NCBI GenBank assembly: GCA_049323455.1
Contig: JBMONF010000034.1
Span: 186,001 to 250,000, forward strand
DNA from: Hypericibacter sp049323455
Lineage (GTDB): Bacteria > Pseudomonadota > Alphaproteobacteria > Dongiales > Dongiaceae
DNA length: 64,000 bases
Direction of reading: 5' to 3'
This document shows, in pieces, positions 1 to 8,049 of the stretch (its first letter is position 1; each line of letters starts with the position of its first letter). Both the position numbers and the translations under genes were made by a program. The notes below the pieces were generated by a model, which saw only the letters and a list, made by a program, of their open reading frames with translations, was not told where the DNA came from and ran no database searches.

Positions 1-1384
1 GTTTTGCGAAACCGAATAGATCACGGAAAACCATGCTCCGCAATGCGGGGTCTCTTGCGATTTCACCGAGTAAGTCCGCTGCTATTTTGTCCTCTCGAGC
101 AATATCCTCGCGTGTCTTCGAATACGGACTGACCGATCTCGTCAAATGATCCAGAAATGCACCCCATGCATCCAGAGTAGATTGCGCGCCTGCCTCGACG
201 TCGAGCGGACCACCCAGCAGGCGTCCTAATTCTTTTTTCACATCTATTACTTGACCATTTTCACGGAGACTAAAGTCGCCGATCTGGCCAGTGGCACTAT
301 ATGTTTCTGCAGCACGCTTGAGAGAAAGCTCATTGAAGACCCTGTCGAAAATCTCGTGTTTCTGTCTCGTTCCAATGCCTAGAAAACCCGACTCCTCATA
401 TCCACGCTCAGCATTGCCTCCAACCTCATGCCCATTCGGGTCCGCCTTGTTGATCGGATCGTTGAATGAATAAGCGTACCGATTGACGCCCACGCCCTCA
501 AGGGTCGGGTCATAGGTATCCGGCTGGATGAACCGCCCGAGCACAGGGTCGTAGTAGCGAGCGTGGAGATAGGTCAGGCCGGTCTCATCGTCGGTGCGCT
601 CGCCGATGAACCCCTTGCTCTCGGGGATGAGGCTGACGGTCACGAGCCGCTCGCCATAGGGCTTGTAATGCGCGCGCTGCACGACCGCGCCCGTGGCGTC
701 GGTCTCGGCCCGGACCGAGATCAGATGGTCGCGATGCAGCCACCAGGTGCTGGCGCCAACGCGCTTGGTATCGCCCGGCAGGTACTTGGTCATCACCCCG
801 CCCTGGATCTCGACGTCGCTGCCGAGGTAGAGCGTGGTGGTGCCGCCCGCGATCTTCTTGAGCCGCTCGCCGTCGGGGCCGTAGACGAAGGCGACCGTAT
901 TGACCGAGACCGGCCGGTTCTCGCCGTCATAGGCGATGGTGTCGCCCGCGGCCGAGACCATGTTGCCGTTGGCGTCGTAGCTGTAGCTCCCGAGCGGCGT
1001 GGCGGTGACGGCGTGGGGCCGAGGGGTTCCCGGCGCCGGGTAGGTGTAGCTCCCCACGGCCGAGTTCGAGGTCATGTTGTCGACGCTGTCGTAGGTCCAG
1101 CTCTGGTTCAGCGCCGAATTGGTCGTGTTGGTGGCCGTGAGCAGCCGGTCCAGATCGTCATAGCCGTAGGTCCAGCTCTCGTCGGCCTGACTCGAGGTGA
1201 CCCCGGTGATGCGGCCATGGGCATCGCGGCCGTAGACCAGGTTCTGGATCGTGGTCGCACCGGCAGTGGTGACCAGCGAATTGAGCCAGCCGCGGGCGGC
1301 CGAGTAGCTGTAGGTGGTGGTGGCGCCGTTGGCGCGCTGGAAGGTCAGGACCTGGCCGCGCGCGTCGTAGCCACAAGACCACAT
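1..1384 (-). CDS. RHS repeat-associated core protein, 5'-truncated, 3' end outside window
   Basis: Translating the minus strand gives about 461 residues of an RHS/YD-repeat protein. There are only a few YD repeats (YDARGQ, YGYDDLDR, YDANGN), then the RHS core ending in ETGLTYLHARYYDPVLGRF and the DPNG boundary near position 435. After DPNG comes a non-repetitive tip of about 145 residues that runs off the window and uses many A/T-ending codons, unlike the GC-rich core. RHS proteins normally have many more repeats, forming a shell around a toxic C-terminal tip. Here the frame opens only after a TGA at about 1454, and the sole standard start is the ATG at 1384, about 100 bp beyond the tRNA-Ser 3' end. 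No signal peptide or PAAR/VgrG-binding region is present. I infer a displaced or 5'-deleted RHS cassette, perhaps not expressed. The tip domain is not recognised. Confidence 0.8.
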   Translation of the reverse strand, partial: MWSCGYDARGQVLTFQRANGATTTYSYSAARGWLNSLVTTAGATTIQNLVYGRDAHGRITGVTSSQADESWTYGYDDLDRLLTATNTTNSALNQSWTYDSVDNMTSNSAVGSYTYPAPGTPRPHAVTATPLGSYSYDANGNMVSAAGDTIAYDGENRPVSVNTVAFVYGPDGERLKKIAGGTTTLYLGSDVEIQGGVMTKYLPGDTKRVGASTWWLHRDHLISVRAETDATGAVVQRAHYKPYGERLVTVSLIPESKGFIGERTDDETGLTYLHARYYDPVLGRFIQPDTYDPTLEGVGVNRYAYSFNDPINKADPNGHEVGGNAERGYEESGFLGIGTRQKHEIFDRVFNELSLKRAAETYSATGQIGDFSLRENGQVIDVKKELGRLLGGPLDVEAGAQSTLDAWGAFLDHLTRSVSPYSKTREDIAREDKIAADLLGEIARDPALRSMVFRDLFGFAK

Positions 1385-1482
1385 CGAAATCCGCCTCGCA
1401 CCCAGCCACTCGCCGATCAGGATCGACGCCCACGGGGCCGTGGCGGCCCTGGCTCAAATTGGGAACGGAGTGACTGTAACGG

Positions 1483-1577
1483 TGGCGGAGGGAGGGGGAT
1501 TCGAACCCCCGATACGGGTTTAAGGCCCGTATAACGGTTTAGCAAACCGCCGCCTTCAGCCACTCGGCCACCCCTCC
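1483..1577 (-). tRNA. tRNA-Ser, anticodon GCU, CCA encoded
   Basis: On the minus strand a 95-nt sequence folds as a class II tRNA. The acceptor arm GGAGGGG pairs with TCCCTCC, followed by discriminator G and an encoded CCA (1483-1485). The anticodon loop reads TTTGCTAAA, giving anticodon GCT. The long variable arm has TACGGGC pairing with CCCGTA, and the T-loop is GGTTCGAATC. It decodes AGC/AGU serine codons. The DNA just 3' of the tRNA is the truncated RHS fragment, a common position for integrated islands. Confidence 0.95.
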
Positions 1578-2255
1578 GCACGAAGAGTGGTTCCGCCCCG
1601 CTTGGGGCCACGGCGTATGCGGGAGCCGTCTTAGGGGCTCCCCTCCCCTTTGTCAAACTTTCCGCACTTTATCCACTGGGGCCGGCGTCGGATTGGCGCA
1701 AGGTTTGGTTTAGAATTTTGCCGAAGGCCGGCCCAGAACCGGACCGAGGTCAAGGGTCGGGGGTCAGGAACGAAACGCCATGAAGAAGGAAGAAGAAGTT
1801 CGTGAATGCCGTCGGGCAGGTGCCGCTGAAGAGCCCGCGCGGCTCCGGCACAGCCCAGGTGGACATCGTCCGAGGCCCGTCACAGTCCCGCCTTCCTCAT
1901 CCGCGTCCACGCACCGGTGAAGGGCAAGGTGGCGCCGATCGCCGGCGCCGGGTCGGGTCACGATCCGCCCCATCCCGATCTCGTCGGCCGCGGCGTGCCG
2001 AATGCCACCTGCCCCGGCCAAGTCTTCACCTCGCTCGCGCCGCGGCCCGATGCTGGCCGCGGCGGCGACCGTCGGCAGCGCCCAGCACCCCCGTATCCAT
2101 TTGCCACGCACGGCCCCGGCAGGCGCACAGATCGAGCGTGGCGCCCTGCTCCTCGATGCATTAGAGTTTCCTCCTCATCCTGACATGGAGGTTGAATCCG
2201 CGACACCGGGCCACGCCTGGTCTGCCTCTGCTTCTCGAACGCATAGGAGATCGAG
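1578..2255. other. Gene-free stretch between tRNA-Ser and the MscS gene
   Basis: These 680 bases are very GC-rich and have open stretches in several frames, but no frame has a convincing start, ribosome-binding site and domain. A short frame starts at ATG 1780 (first residues MKKEEEVREC) and stops after about 46 codons; neighbouring frames then read on as proline- and glycine-rich text. This could be a decayed gene with frameshifts, but no family was recognised. The tRNA-Ser promoter should lie just above 1577 on the minus strand. Confidence 0.4.
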
Positions 2256-4544
2256 TTGGCAAGTCATTCCCGAAGCCTTCTCCCGCCCATCCCTGACCGG
2301 CGCTTCGCGCCGCCCTTGCGCGCCCTTGCATGTCTCGCGCGCGCCTCTCTCCTCGCCCTCTGCCTGCTGCCGGCTGCCTTCGTCCCGTCGCCGGCCGCGG
2401 AGAACGCCGGCCCGCCAAATCAGCCGGCGCCGATTTCGCGCGCCGATATCGAGCGCATGATCGACATCTTGCAGGACGATGCCGCGCGGGCGCGGCTCAT
2501 CGAGGGCCTGCGCGCCGCCGCCGCCGGGACTCCGCCTTCGACGAACGGGCCCGACGCACAGGCGGCTCCGGAACGCCCGGCCACGCAGTTCCTCGTGTCG
2601 CTGGGCAATGCCGTCACGGGCCTCGGTGCCGCGGTCGCGGGAGCGGGACGGTTCGTGGAGGACTTCCCGCGCTTCTATCGCTGGGCGGTCGACAGACTTG
2701 GCGATCCAAATACGCGCATGCAGCTCGTCGCGGGCGTCGGCGAGATCCTGGCCGTCCTGGGTGTCGGCGCGGCGATCGAGTTCGCCATATCGTTCCTTTG
2801 CGCGGGTTGGCGCCGGCGGCTCGAAAGCCGATCGGCCGCGGCCTATTGGCGAAGAATCGCGCGCGCCGCTCTCCATCTTTCGGTGTGCCTGCTGCCCATT
2901 CCGGCATTCTGGCTCGCGGCCATGGTCATGGTGGCCGCGATCCGACCCGACCCGGCACCGACCTTGATCGCGGTGGCGCTCGTCAACGCTCATGTCGCCG
3001 CCGCCGGTCTGACATTGGTTCCTTTGGCGGTGCTGGCGCCGCGGGCACCGAGAATTCGTTTGGTCCCATTGAGCGACAACGTGGCGCTTCGCCTGCTCGC
3101 GGCCTTGCGCGTCGTCATCCGGATCGCAGCCTACGGCTATTTTGGTGCAGTGGCGCTGGGCGCCCTCGGCCTGCCGAGCCCCGTCTATGCTTTCCTCATG
3201 AAGGCGCTGGGCGTCGGGGTCTCGGTCATGCTGGCGGCGCTCGTCTGGCGGAGCCGCTCCGACCTCGCCATGGCTCCGTCGGAACCGACGCCGGGGTCGG
3301 CGGCCCTGTCTCGCTGGCGCCGACATGCCGAGGTCTGGCATTGGCCGGCACTGGCCTTCCTCGCCGTGGCGCTGCTCATCTGGCTGGTGCGCGGAGGCGA
3401 AGGAATCCTCTTCCTGCTCCGCGCGACGGTGCTCACGGGGATCATCGCCGGGCTCGTCGCGGCGATCGCACTGGCGCTCAAGCGAGTCCTGGATCGGCTG
3501 ATGGCGCGCACGGGCCGGATTCGCCAGCGCAACGCCTCGCTCGGCAGCCGTGTCCGCCTCTATGTGCAGGCCTTGAGCTGGTGCACCATCGCGGCCGTGA
3601 GCGGCATTGCGATCCTCGCCACAGCGGAGGCCTGGGGCGTGCCGGCGATGCTGTGGTTGAGCGCGGCGGGCGGCGAACGGGTCGTCGCCAGCCTGGTTTC
3701 CATCGCCGTCATCGTCGCGGTCGGGATCGCCGCCTGGGAAGCGCTCAACCTCGCGGCGGAACGCCTGATCCGAGGCGACGACAGCTCGATCGACGGTCTG
3801 CGCCGCACCGCGCGGCTTCGCACGCTTCTGCCGCTGTTCCGCCGCGCGAGCCTCGGCGTGCTCGCGGTGTTCGTGGTTCTCATCAGTTTGTCCGAGATCG
3901 GCATCGATATCGGCCCGTTGCTTGCCGGCGCCGGCGTGGTCGGCGTTGCCGTGGGCTTCGGCGCCCAGGCACTGGTCAAGGATGTCTTCGGCGGTATCTC
4001 GGCACTGGTCGAGGATTCGATCGCGGTCGGAGACATCGTGCAGGTGGCGGGCAAAGGGGGCGTGGTCGAATGGATGTCGTTGCGTGCGCTGCGCTTGCGC
4101 GACTTCGACGGCACCGTGCACATCGTCCCGTTCAGCGAGATCACCAGCGTCAGCAACATGACCAAGCACTTCGCCTACGCCGTGCTGCGGGTCAACGTGT
4201 CCTACAAAGCCGATGTGGCGAAGGTGCAGCAGGTCATCCGCGACGTGGTGAAGCGCATGCGCAACGATCCGGAATACGGGCCCATGATCTGGGACGATGT
4301 CGAACTGCACGGGGTCGAGTCCTTCGGCGATTCGGCCGTTGTCCTGCTCGCGCGCATCAAGGTCGGGCCGGCCAAGCAGTGGTCGGTTTCGCGCCAGTTC
4401 CATGTGTGGCTCAAGGAGGAGTTCGACCGCCAGGGAATCGAGATCCCGTTCCCGCAACGCACCATCACCTTCGCGCAGGATCAGCAACCGGGCGACAACC
4501 GGCCAAGCCTTCGGCAAGGCGGGCGCGCGCAAGCCTCCGCCTGA
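2256..4544 (+). CDS. MscS-family mechanosensitive ion channel, large multi-TM type
   Basis: The 762-residue product has an N-terminal signal peptide, a periplasmic-type region, about ten hydrophobic segments and a C-terminal MscS core. The pore helix and beta domain are recognisable around residues 555-690 (GVVGVAVGFGAQALVKDVF, then VEDSIAVGDIV and VPFSEI). This is the layout of the large YbiO/YnaI-type MscS proteins, which release solutes from the inner membrane under hypo-osmotic stress. The start is TTG at 2256: an AGGAGA motif lies 5 nt upstream and the signal peptide (LALCLLPAAFVPSPAAE) follows directly. The ECF sigma gene begins 200 bp downstream on the same strand. The tail after the MscS domain is short and polar. 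Confidence 0.9.
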   Translation: MASHSRSLLPPIPDRRFAPPLRALACLARASLLALCLLPAAFVPSPAAENAGPPNQPAPISRADIERMIDILQDDAARARLIEGLRAAAAGTPPSTNGPDAQAAPERPATQFLVSLGNAVTGLGAAVAGAGRFVEDFPRFYRWAVDRLGDPNTRMQLVAGVGEILAVLGVGAAIEFAISFLCAGWRRRLESRSAAAYWRRIARAALHLSVCLLPIPAFWLAAMVMVAAIRPDPAPTLIAVALVNAHVAAAGLTLVPLAVLAPRAPRIRLVPLSDNVALRLLAALRVVIRIAAYGYFGAVALGALGLPSPVYAFLMKALGVGVSVMLAALVWRSRSDLAMAPSEPTPGSAALSRWRRHAEVWHWPALAFLAVALLIWLVRGGEGILFLLRATVLTGIIAGLVAAIALALKRVLDRLMARTGRIRQRNASLGSRVRLYVQALSWCTIAAVSGIAILATAEAWGVPAMLWLSAAGGERVVASLVSIAVIVAVGIAAWEALNLAAERLIRGDDSSIDGLRRTARLRTLLPLFRRASLGVLAVFVVLISLSEIGIDIGPLLAGAGVVGVAVGFGAQALVKDVFGGISALVEDSIAVGDIVQVAGKGGVVEWMSLRALRLRDFDGTVHIVPFSEITSVSNMTKHFAYAVLRVNVSYKADVAKVQQVIRDVVKRMRNDPEYGPMIWDDVELHGVESFGDSAVVLLARIKVGPAKQWSVSRQFHVWLKEEFDRQGIEIPFPQRTITFAQDQQPGDNRPSLRQGGRAQASA

Positions 4545-4745
4545 AGCGACCGAGACCCCGGCTCGAGCGTCTCGGGCACGCGGTTGCGATCGAGCGATGT
4601 GGCGCTCGGGCGTGCCGCTCCACATCCGCCCTTGGCCGGCGCGCCTGTCCAGCAGCCAGCCCATCCTCCGGCTCGCAACGGGCGGGCATGAGCAGGTTTT
4701 CCGGCGCGCCGCCATGATGTATGGTTTGCGCGCGTGCGGGGCGCG

Positions 4746-5294
4746 ATGATGCCCTTCGCACGCGGGGGAGACTTGCCGCTGCGTCGCCTGATCGAACAAC
4801 ATCTGCTCGAGAACTGGTCTCGCCTGTTCGGCTATGCGGTTGTTCTGGCGGGGGAGCCGGAAGCCGCGCGCGATCTGCTGCAGCAGAGCGCGCTCCGGGC
4901 GCTCGCGACGACATCGCCGCCCAGGAACGGTCAGTCGGCACGGGCCTGGCTGTTTCGGATCTTGCGCAACACGTGGATCGACCAGCACCGACGCGACGCG
5001 GTGCGGACGGCGGAACCCATCATCGATCCCGCCGATCACGAACGCTGGCATTTCGACGACCGTCTGATCGCCGAGCTGACGGTGCGCGCGGGGCTGGCCC
5101 GGCTCGAGCCGCTCCACCGCGAAGTGATAGAGTTGGTGGACATTTTCGGTTTCCGTTACGGTGAGGCGGCGGAGATACTCGGCGTTCCCGTCGGCACGGT
5201 CATGAGCCGGCTCAGCCGAGCGCGACTGGCGCTGCTGGATGCCATCGGCGGCAACGTCCATTCGCTCGCCGCCGCGCGGCGGAGGCAGTCGTGA
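4746..5294 (+). CDS. ECF-family RNA polymerase sigma factor
   Basis: The product is about 182 residues. Region 2 includes ARDLLQQSALRAL and ARAWLFRILRNTWIDQHRR (the -10 binding and core contact helices). Region 4 is a helix-turn-helix containing FGFRYGEAAEILGVPVGTVM and SRLSRARLAL. It lacks region 1.1 and region 3, as expected for an extracytoplasmic-function sigma factor. A GTG at 4734 is in frame, but ATG 4746 (or 4749) fits the usual N-terminus better; no strong ribosome-binding site separates them. The stop overlaps the GTG start of the next gene, which encodes a membrane protein of anti-sigma layout, so this is a typical sigma/anti-sigma pair. The inducing signal is unknown. Confidence 0.9.
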   Translation: MMPFARGGDLPLRRLIEQHLLENWSRLFGYAVVLAGEPEAARDLLQQSALRALATTSPPRNGQSARAWLFRILRNTWIDQHRRDAVRTAEPIIDPADHERWHFDDRLIAELTVRAGLARLEPLHREVIELVDIFGFRYGEAAEILGVPVGTVMSRLSRARLALLDAIGGNVHSLAAARRRQS

Positions 5295-6061
5295 ACGCCT
5301 TTTGGGAACGTCTCAACGCCTATGTGGATGGCGAGCTGAGCCCGGCCGAAGCGGCGGAGGTGGCGGCCGCCGTGGCGCGCGACGCCGAGCTCGCCGGCCG
5401 CGTCGCGACGCTGACCCGGCTGAAGGCGGCCACCAGCGGCCTGGCGCCGCAACACCCAGCGCCGCCGCCTCCCAGGCTGCCGGCCCGTCGGTCCCGCAGC
5501 TACGCGCTGCCCCTGGTCGCCTCGCTCGTGCTGCTGATCGTTGCGGCGGTCTCGATCTGGCTGTGGCGGCCGGATTCGCAGCCCCCCGACAGCTGGCTTG
5601 CGCAAGCCGCGGCGTCGCATCGGGCCTGGATCCAAAGCGCAGGGGCCGGCGAAGCCCCGGGCAAGGTCCTGGCCGCGCTGCAGGCCGGCGACATCGTCGA
5701 TGTTCCCGACCTGACTGACGCGCATCTGTCGCTCGTGCATGCCGCCGCCGAGTCGAAGACGGGTGGCGTCTTCCTTGGCTACCGCGGAATCCACGGTTGC
5801 CGGGTCGGGTTGTGGATCGGCGCGCCTTCTCCCGATCTCGGCGCCCAGCCGAAACCTGTCGCATCCGACGATATTGCCGGCTATGCATGGCGGCTCGGCA
5901 ATACGGGCTATGCCCTGCTGGCGCGCGGCATGGATCCGAGCCGGCTGAAGCAACTGGCCGACGCCGTCGCCAAGATCACCGGCCAGGGTAACCGGCTGAA
6001 CCAGGAAATCCGCACGGCGCTGCGCAACACCGCGCAGACCGGCGCTCCCTGCCAGGCCTGA
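5291..6061 (+). CDS. Anti-sigma factor, single-pass membrane protein
   Basis: The product is 256 residues. The cytosolic N-terminus (RLNAYVDGELSPAEAAEV) is typical of anti-sigma domains of the RsiW/ChrR-adjacent type, but there is no obvious HxxxCxxC zinc motif. One transmembrane helix lies at about residues 75-96 (YALPLVASLVLLIVAAVSIW). The remaining 160 residues are periplasmic with one central (GIHGCRVGLW) and one terminal (GAPCQA) cysteine. The GTG start overlaps the sigma stop by 4 nt (GTGA), implying translational coupling. Membrane topology and gene order suggest it holds the sigma factor inactive until an envelope signal arrives. Confidence 0.82.
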   Translation: MNAFWERLNAYVDGELSPAEAAEVAAAVARDAELAGRVATLTRLKAATSGLAPQHPAPPPPRLPARRSRSYALPLVASLVLLIVAAVSIWLWRPDSQPPDSWLAQAAASHRAWIQSAGAGEAPGKVLAALQAGDIVDVPDLTDAHLSLVHAAAESKTGGVFLGYRGIHGCRVGLWIGAPSPDLGAQPKPVASDDIAGYAWRLGNTGYALLARGMDPSRLKQLADAVAKITGQGNRLNQEIRTALRNTAQTGAPCQA

Positions 6062-6412
6062 GCGATTCCGTCCGCCGGGGAATAAATCGGGCCAGCTCTG
6101 CGTCTCCTCTTAGGCAAGTGCGCTCGGAAAGGGCGCGGCCAAAGGGGGACTTTCGATGGTTTTGACCGGACGGGCGGCCGGTGCCGGGCCCGCTTTGCGA
6201 GCGGGCCGGGCCAAGGCTGCGGCTATTCACGCTCTGCATCCGCCGGCCGCCTCCAAGCCCCGATCCAGGCCCGTTCCGCCATTGCCGGTGCGCCTTTCGA
6301 CCGGCTGGTCGGGTGGACGGGAAGGAAGCGAGAGCCCGATGCCCGGCCCTCGCCCTGACGAGGGCTGGCGGCCAACAACGCAGAAGAAGAAAGAAAAGAG
6401 GAGGAGATGCAT
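6062..6412 (+). other. Leader region upstream of sorA, with hairpin
   Basis: No gene is supported in these 350 bases. A perfect hairpin lies at 6187-6207 (GGCCCGCT, 5-nt loop, AGCGGGCC) with no T-run. From about 6380 the strand turns purine-rich and ends in the sorA ribosome-binding site GAGGAGGAG. Confidence 0.5.
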
Positions 6413-7636
6413 ATGTTGAACAGGCGGCAAATTTTGAGGGGTGCCGGCGGCACGGCCTTGCTGTTGGGCGGCAGCTATCTGGCGGGGTGGCCGCTCAAGG
6501 CCCTGGCGGGCGAGACGGCCACGCTGCCCTTCGACAACGGCGAGCGGCCGCTGGTGCAATACCCGCAGAAGCGGCCCCTGTTGCGCTTGACCACCCGGCC
6601 GCCTCAACTCGAAACGCCGTTCTCGGTGTTCGACGAGAGCGTCATCACGCCGAACGACGCCTTTTTCGTGCGCTACCACCTGACCATGGCCCCGCCCGTC
6701 AACCTCGACCCCGACACCCACCGGGTCGAGGTCAAGGGCCTGGTGAATACGCCCTTGAGCCTCTCCCTCGCCGATCTGAAGACGGGCTTCGAGCCGGTCG
6801 AAATCGTCGCTGTGAACCAGTGCTCGGGCAATAGCCGCGGCCTGTTCGAGCCGCGCGTCGCCGGCGGACAGCTCGGCAACGGCGCCATGGGCAACGCACG
6901 CTGGAAGGGCGTGCCCTTGAAGGCCATTCTGGACAAAGCCGGGGTCAAGGAGGGAGCCAAGCAGGTCACCTTCGACGGCCTGGACGGGCCGGCCATCGAC
7001 AAGACGCCGGATTTCGTCAAGGCGCTCGACATCGACCAGGCCCGCGACGGGGAGGTGATGGTCGCCTACGAGATGAACGGCGCCGACCTGCCGGTTCTGA
7101 ACGGCTATCCAGTGCGGCTGATCGTGCCGGGCCATTACGGCACCTATTGGATCAAGCATCTGAGCCAGATCACCGTCATCGACAACGTCTTCGACGGCTT
7201 CTGGATGAAGCCCGCTTACCGCATCCCGGCCAATGCCTGCGCCTGCGTGCCGCCCGGCCAGAAGCCCGCCGCGACGGTGCCGATCAGCCGCTTCAACGTC
7301 CGCTCCTTCATCACCAACCTCGCGGATGGCGCGAAGGTGAAGGCCGGCAGCGACGTGGTCGTCAAAGGCATCGCCTTCGACGGCGGCTACGGCATCACCG
7401 AGGTCACGCTCTCCACGAACGGAGGACGCAGCTGGAGCGGCGCCAAGCTCGGCGAGGATCTCGGCAAGTACTCGTTCCGCCCATGGCAGACCGCCATTCG
7501 GCTCAAGCCGGGCGCCCACGAGCTGATGGTCCGCGCCGTCAATCGGATCGGACAGTCGCAGCCCATGGAGCCGCTGTGGAACCCCGCCGGCTATATGCGC
7601 AATGTGGTCGAGACCGTCCGCGTGACGGCGGCGTGA
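6413..7636 (+). CDS. sorA: Sulfite dehydrogenase, molybdopterin subunit
   Basis: The product is 407 residues, a sulfite-oxidase-fold molybdenum enzyme. It starts with a twin-arginine signal (NRRQILRGAGGTALLLGG), so it should be exported folded to the periplasm. The sulfite oxidase catalytic domain follows, with the molybdenum-ligating Cys in VNQCSGNSRG (Cys137). A C-terminal dimerisation domain is present at about residues 285-400 (SFITNLADGAKVKAGSDVVV). ATG 6413 is preferred to ATG 6407 because the GGAGG motif abuts 6407. The next gene, 12 bp away, is a c-type cytochrome, matching SorAB, which oxidises sulfite to sulfate and passes electrons to cytochrome c. Another periplasmic member of the family cannot be excluded, but the SorB-like partner makes SorA the best call. 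Confidence 0.85.
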   Translation: MLNRRQILRGAGGTALLLGGSYLAGWPLKALAGETATLPFDNGERPLVQYPQKRPLLRLTTRPPQLETPFSVFDESVITPNDAFFVRYHLTMAPPVNLDPDTHRVEVKGLVNTPLSLSLADLKTGFEPVEIVAVNQCSGNSRGLFEPRVAGGQLGNGAMGNARWKGVPLKAILDKAGVKEGAKQVTFDGLDGPAIDKTPDFVKALDIDQARDGEVMVAYEMNGADLPVLNGYPVRLIVPGHYGTYWIKHLSQITVIDNVFDGFWMKPAYRIPANACACVPPGQKPAATVPISRFNVRSFITNLADGAKVKAGSDVVVKGIAFDGGYGITEVTLSTNGGRSWSGAKLGEDLGKYSFRPWQTAIRLKPGAHELMVRAVNRIGQSQPMEPLWNPAGYMRNVVETVRVTAA

Positions 7637-7648
7637 GGGAGGCACAGG

Positions 7649-7978
7649 ATGAGAATGCTCAAAGCTTCACTCGGCCTCGCCGCGATGGCGGGCCTTGCCG
7701 CCGCCGGTCTTACGACCCTCGCCGTTCGGGCCGCTCCGATTTCGTACGAGCTCCCGGGAGAAACGGCCGAATTCAGGCCCGGCCCCGGGGTGGAAGTGGC
7801 CCAAGCCAATTGCGCCGCCTGCCACTCGGCCGACTACGTCAACACGCAGCCGCGCGGCGCCGGCTTCGGGCGGGAGTTCTGGCAGGCCGAAGTCACCAAG
7901 ATGATCAAGGTGTTCGGCGCGCCGATCGGCGAGGAGGACGCAAAGAAGATCGTCGACTACCTGGCCTCGACTTATTGA
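7649..7978 (+). CDS. sorB: Sulfite dehydrogenase monoheme cytochrome c subunit
   Basis: The product is 109 residues with a cleavable Sec signal (LGLAAMAGLAAAGLTTLAVRA). A single heme motif CAACH is at residues 55-59, and a candidate Met ligand is in VTKMIKVF. The C-terminus (EEDAKKIVDYLASTY) is typical of small class I cytochromes c. It lies 12 bp downstream of the molybdenum subunit with a GGGAGG ribosome-binding site. In SorAB the two subunits form a heterodimer and the heme takes electrons from molybdenum. The next gene is convergent, so the operon ends here. Confidence 0.85.
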   Translation: MRMLKASLGLAAMAGLAAAGLTTLAVRAAPISYELPGETAEFRPGPGVEVAQANCAACHSADYVNTQPRGAGFGREFWQAEVTKMIKVFGAPIGEEDAKKIVDYLASTY

Positions 7979-7990
7979 GCGAGGCGAGGC

Positions 7991-8008
7991 CGGCGGCATA
8001 AGGCCGCC
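7991..8008. terminator. Possible bidirectional terminator hairpin
   Basis: A short inverted repeat (GGCGGC, loop ATAAG, GCCGCC) lies between the convergent ends of sorB and the flavin oxidoreductase gene. It has no clear U-tract on either strand, so only its position suggests termination. Confidence 0.35.
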
Positions 8009-8049
8009 AGCGGCTCGTGCCGCCCGGCTGTGTGAACCGGCGCTTCGGA

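Noticed and set aside
1764..2206. Possible PAAR or RHS-related gene next to tRNA-Ser
   Set aside because: Short Gly/Pro/His-rich frames were compared by eye with PAAR motifs on both strands, but key repeats and turn motifs are missing.
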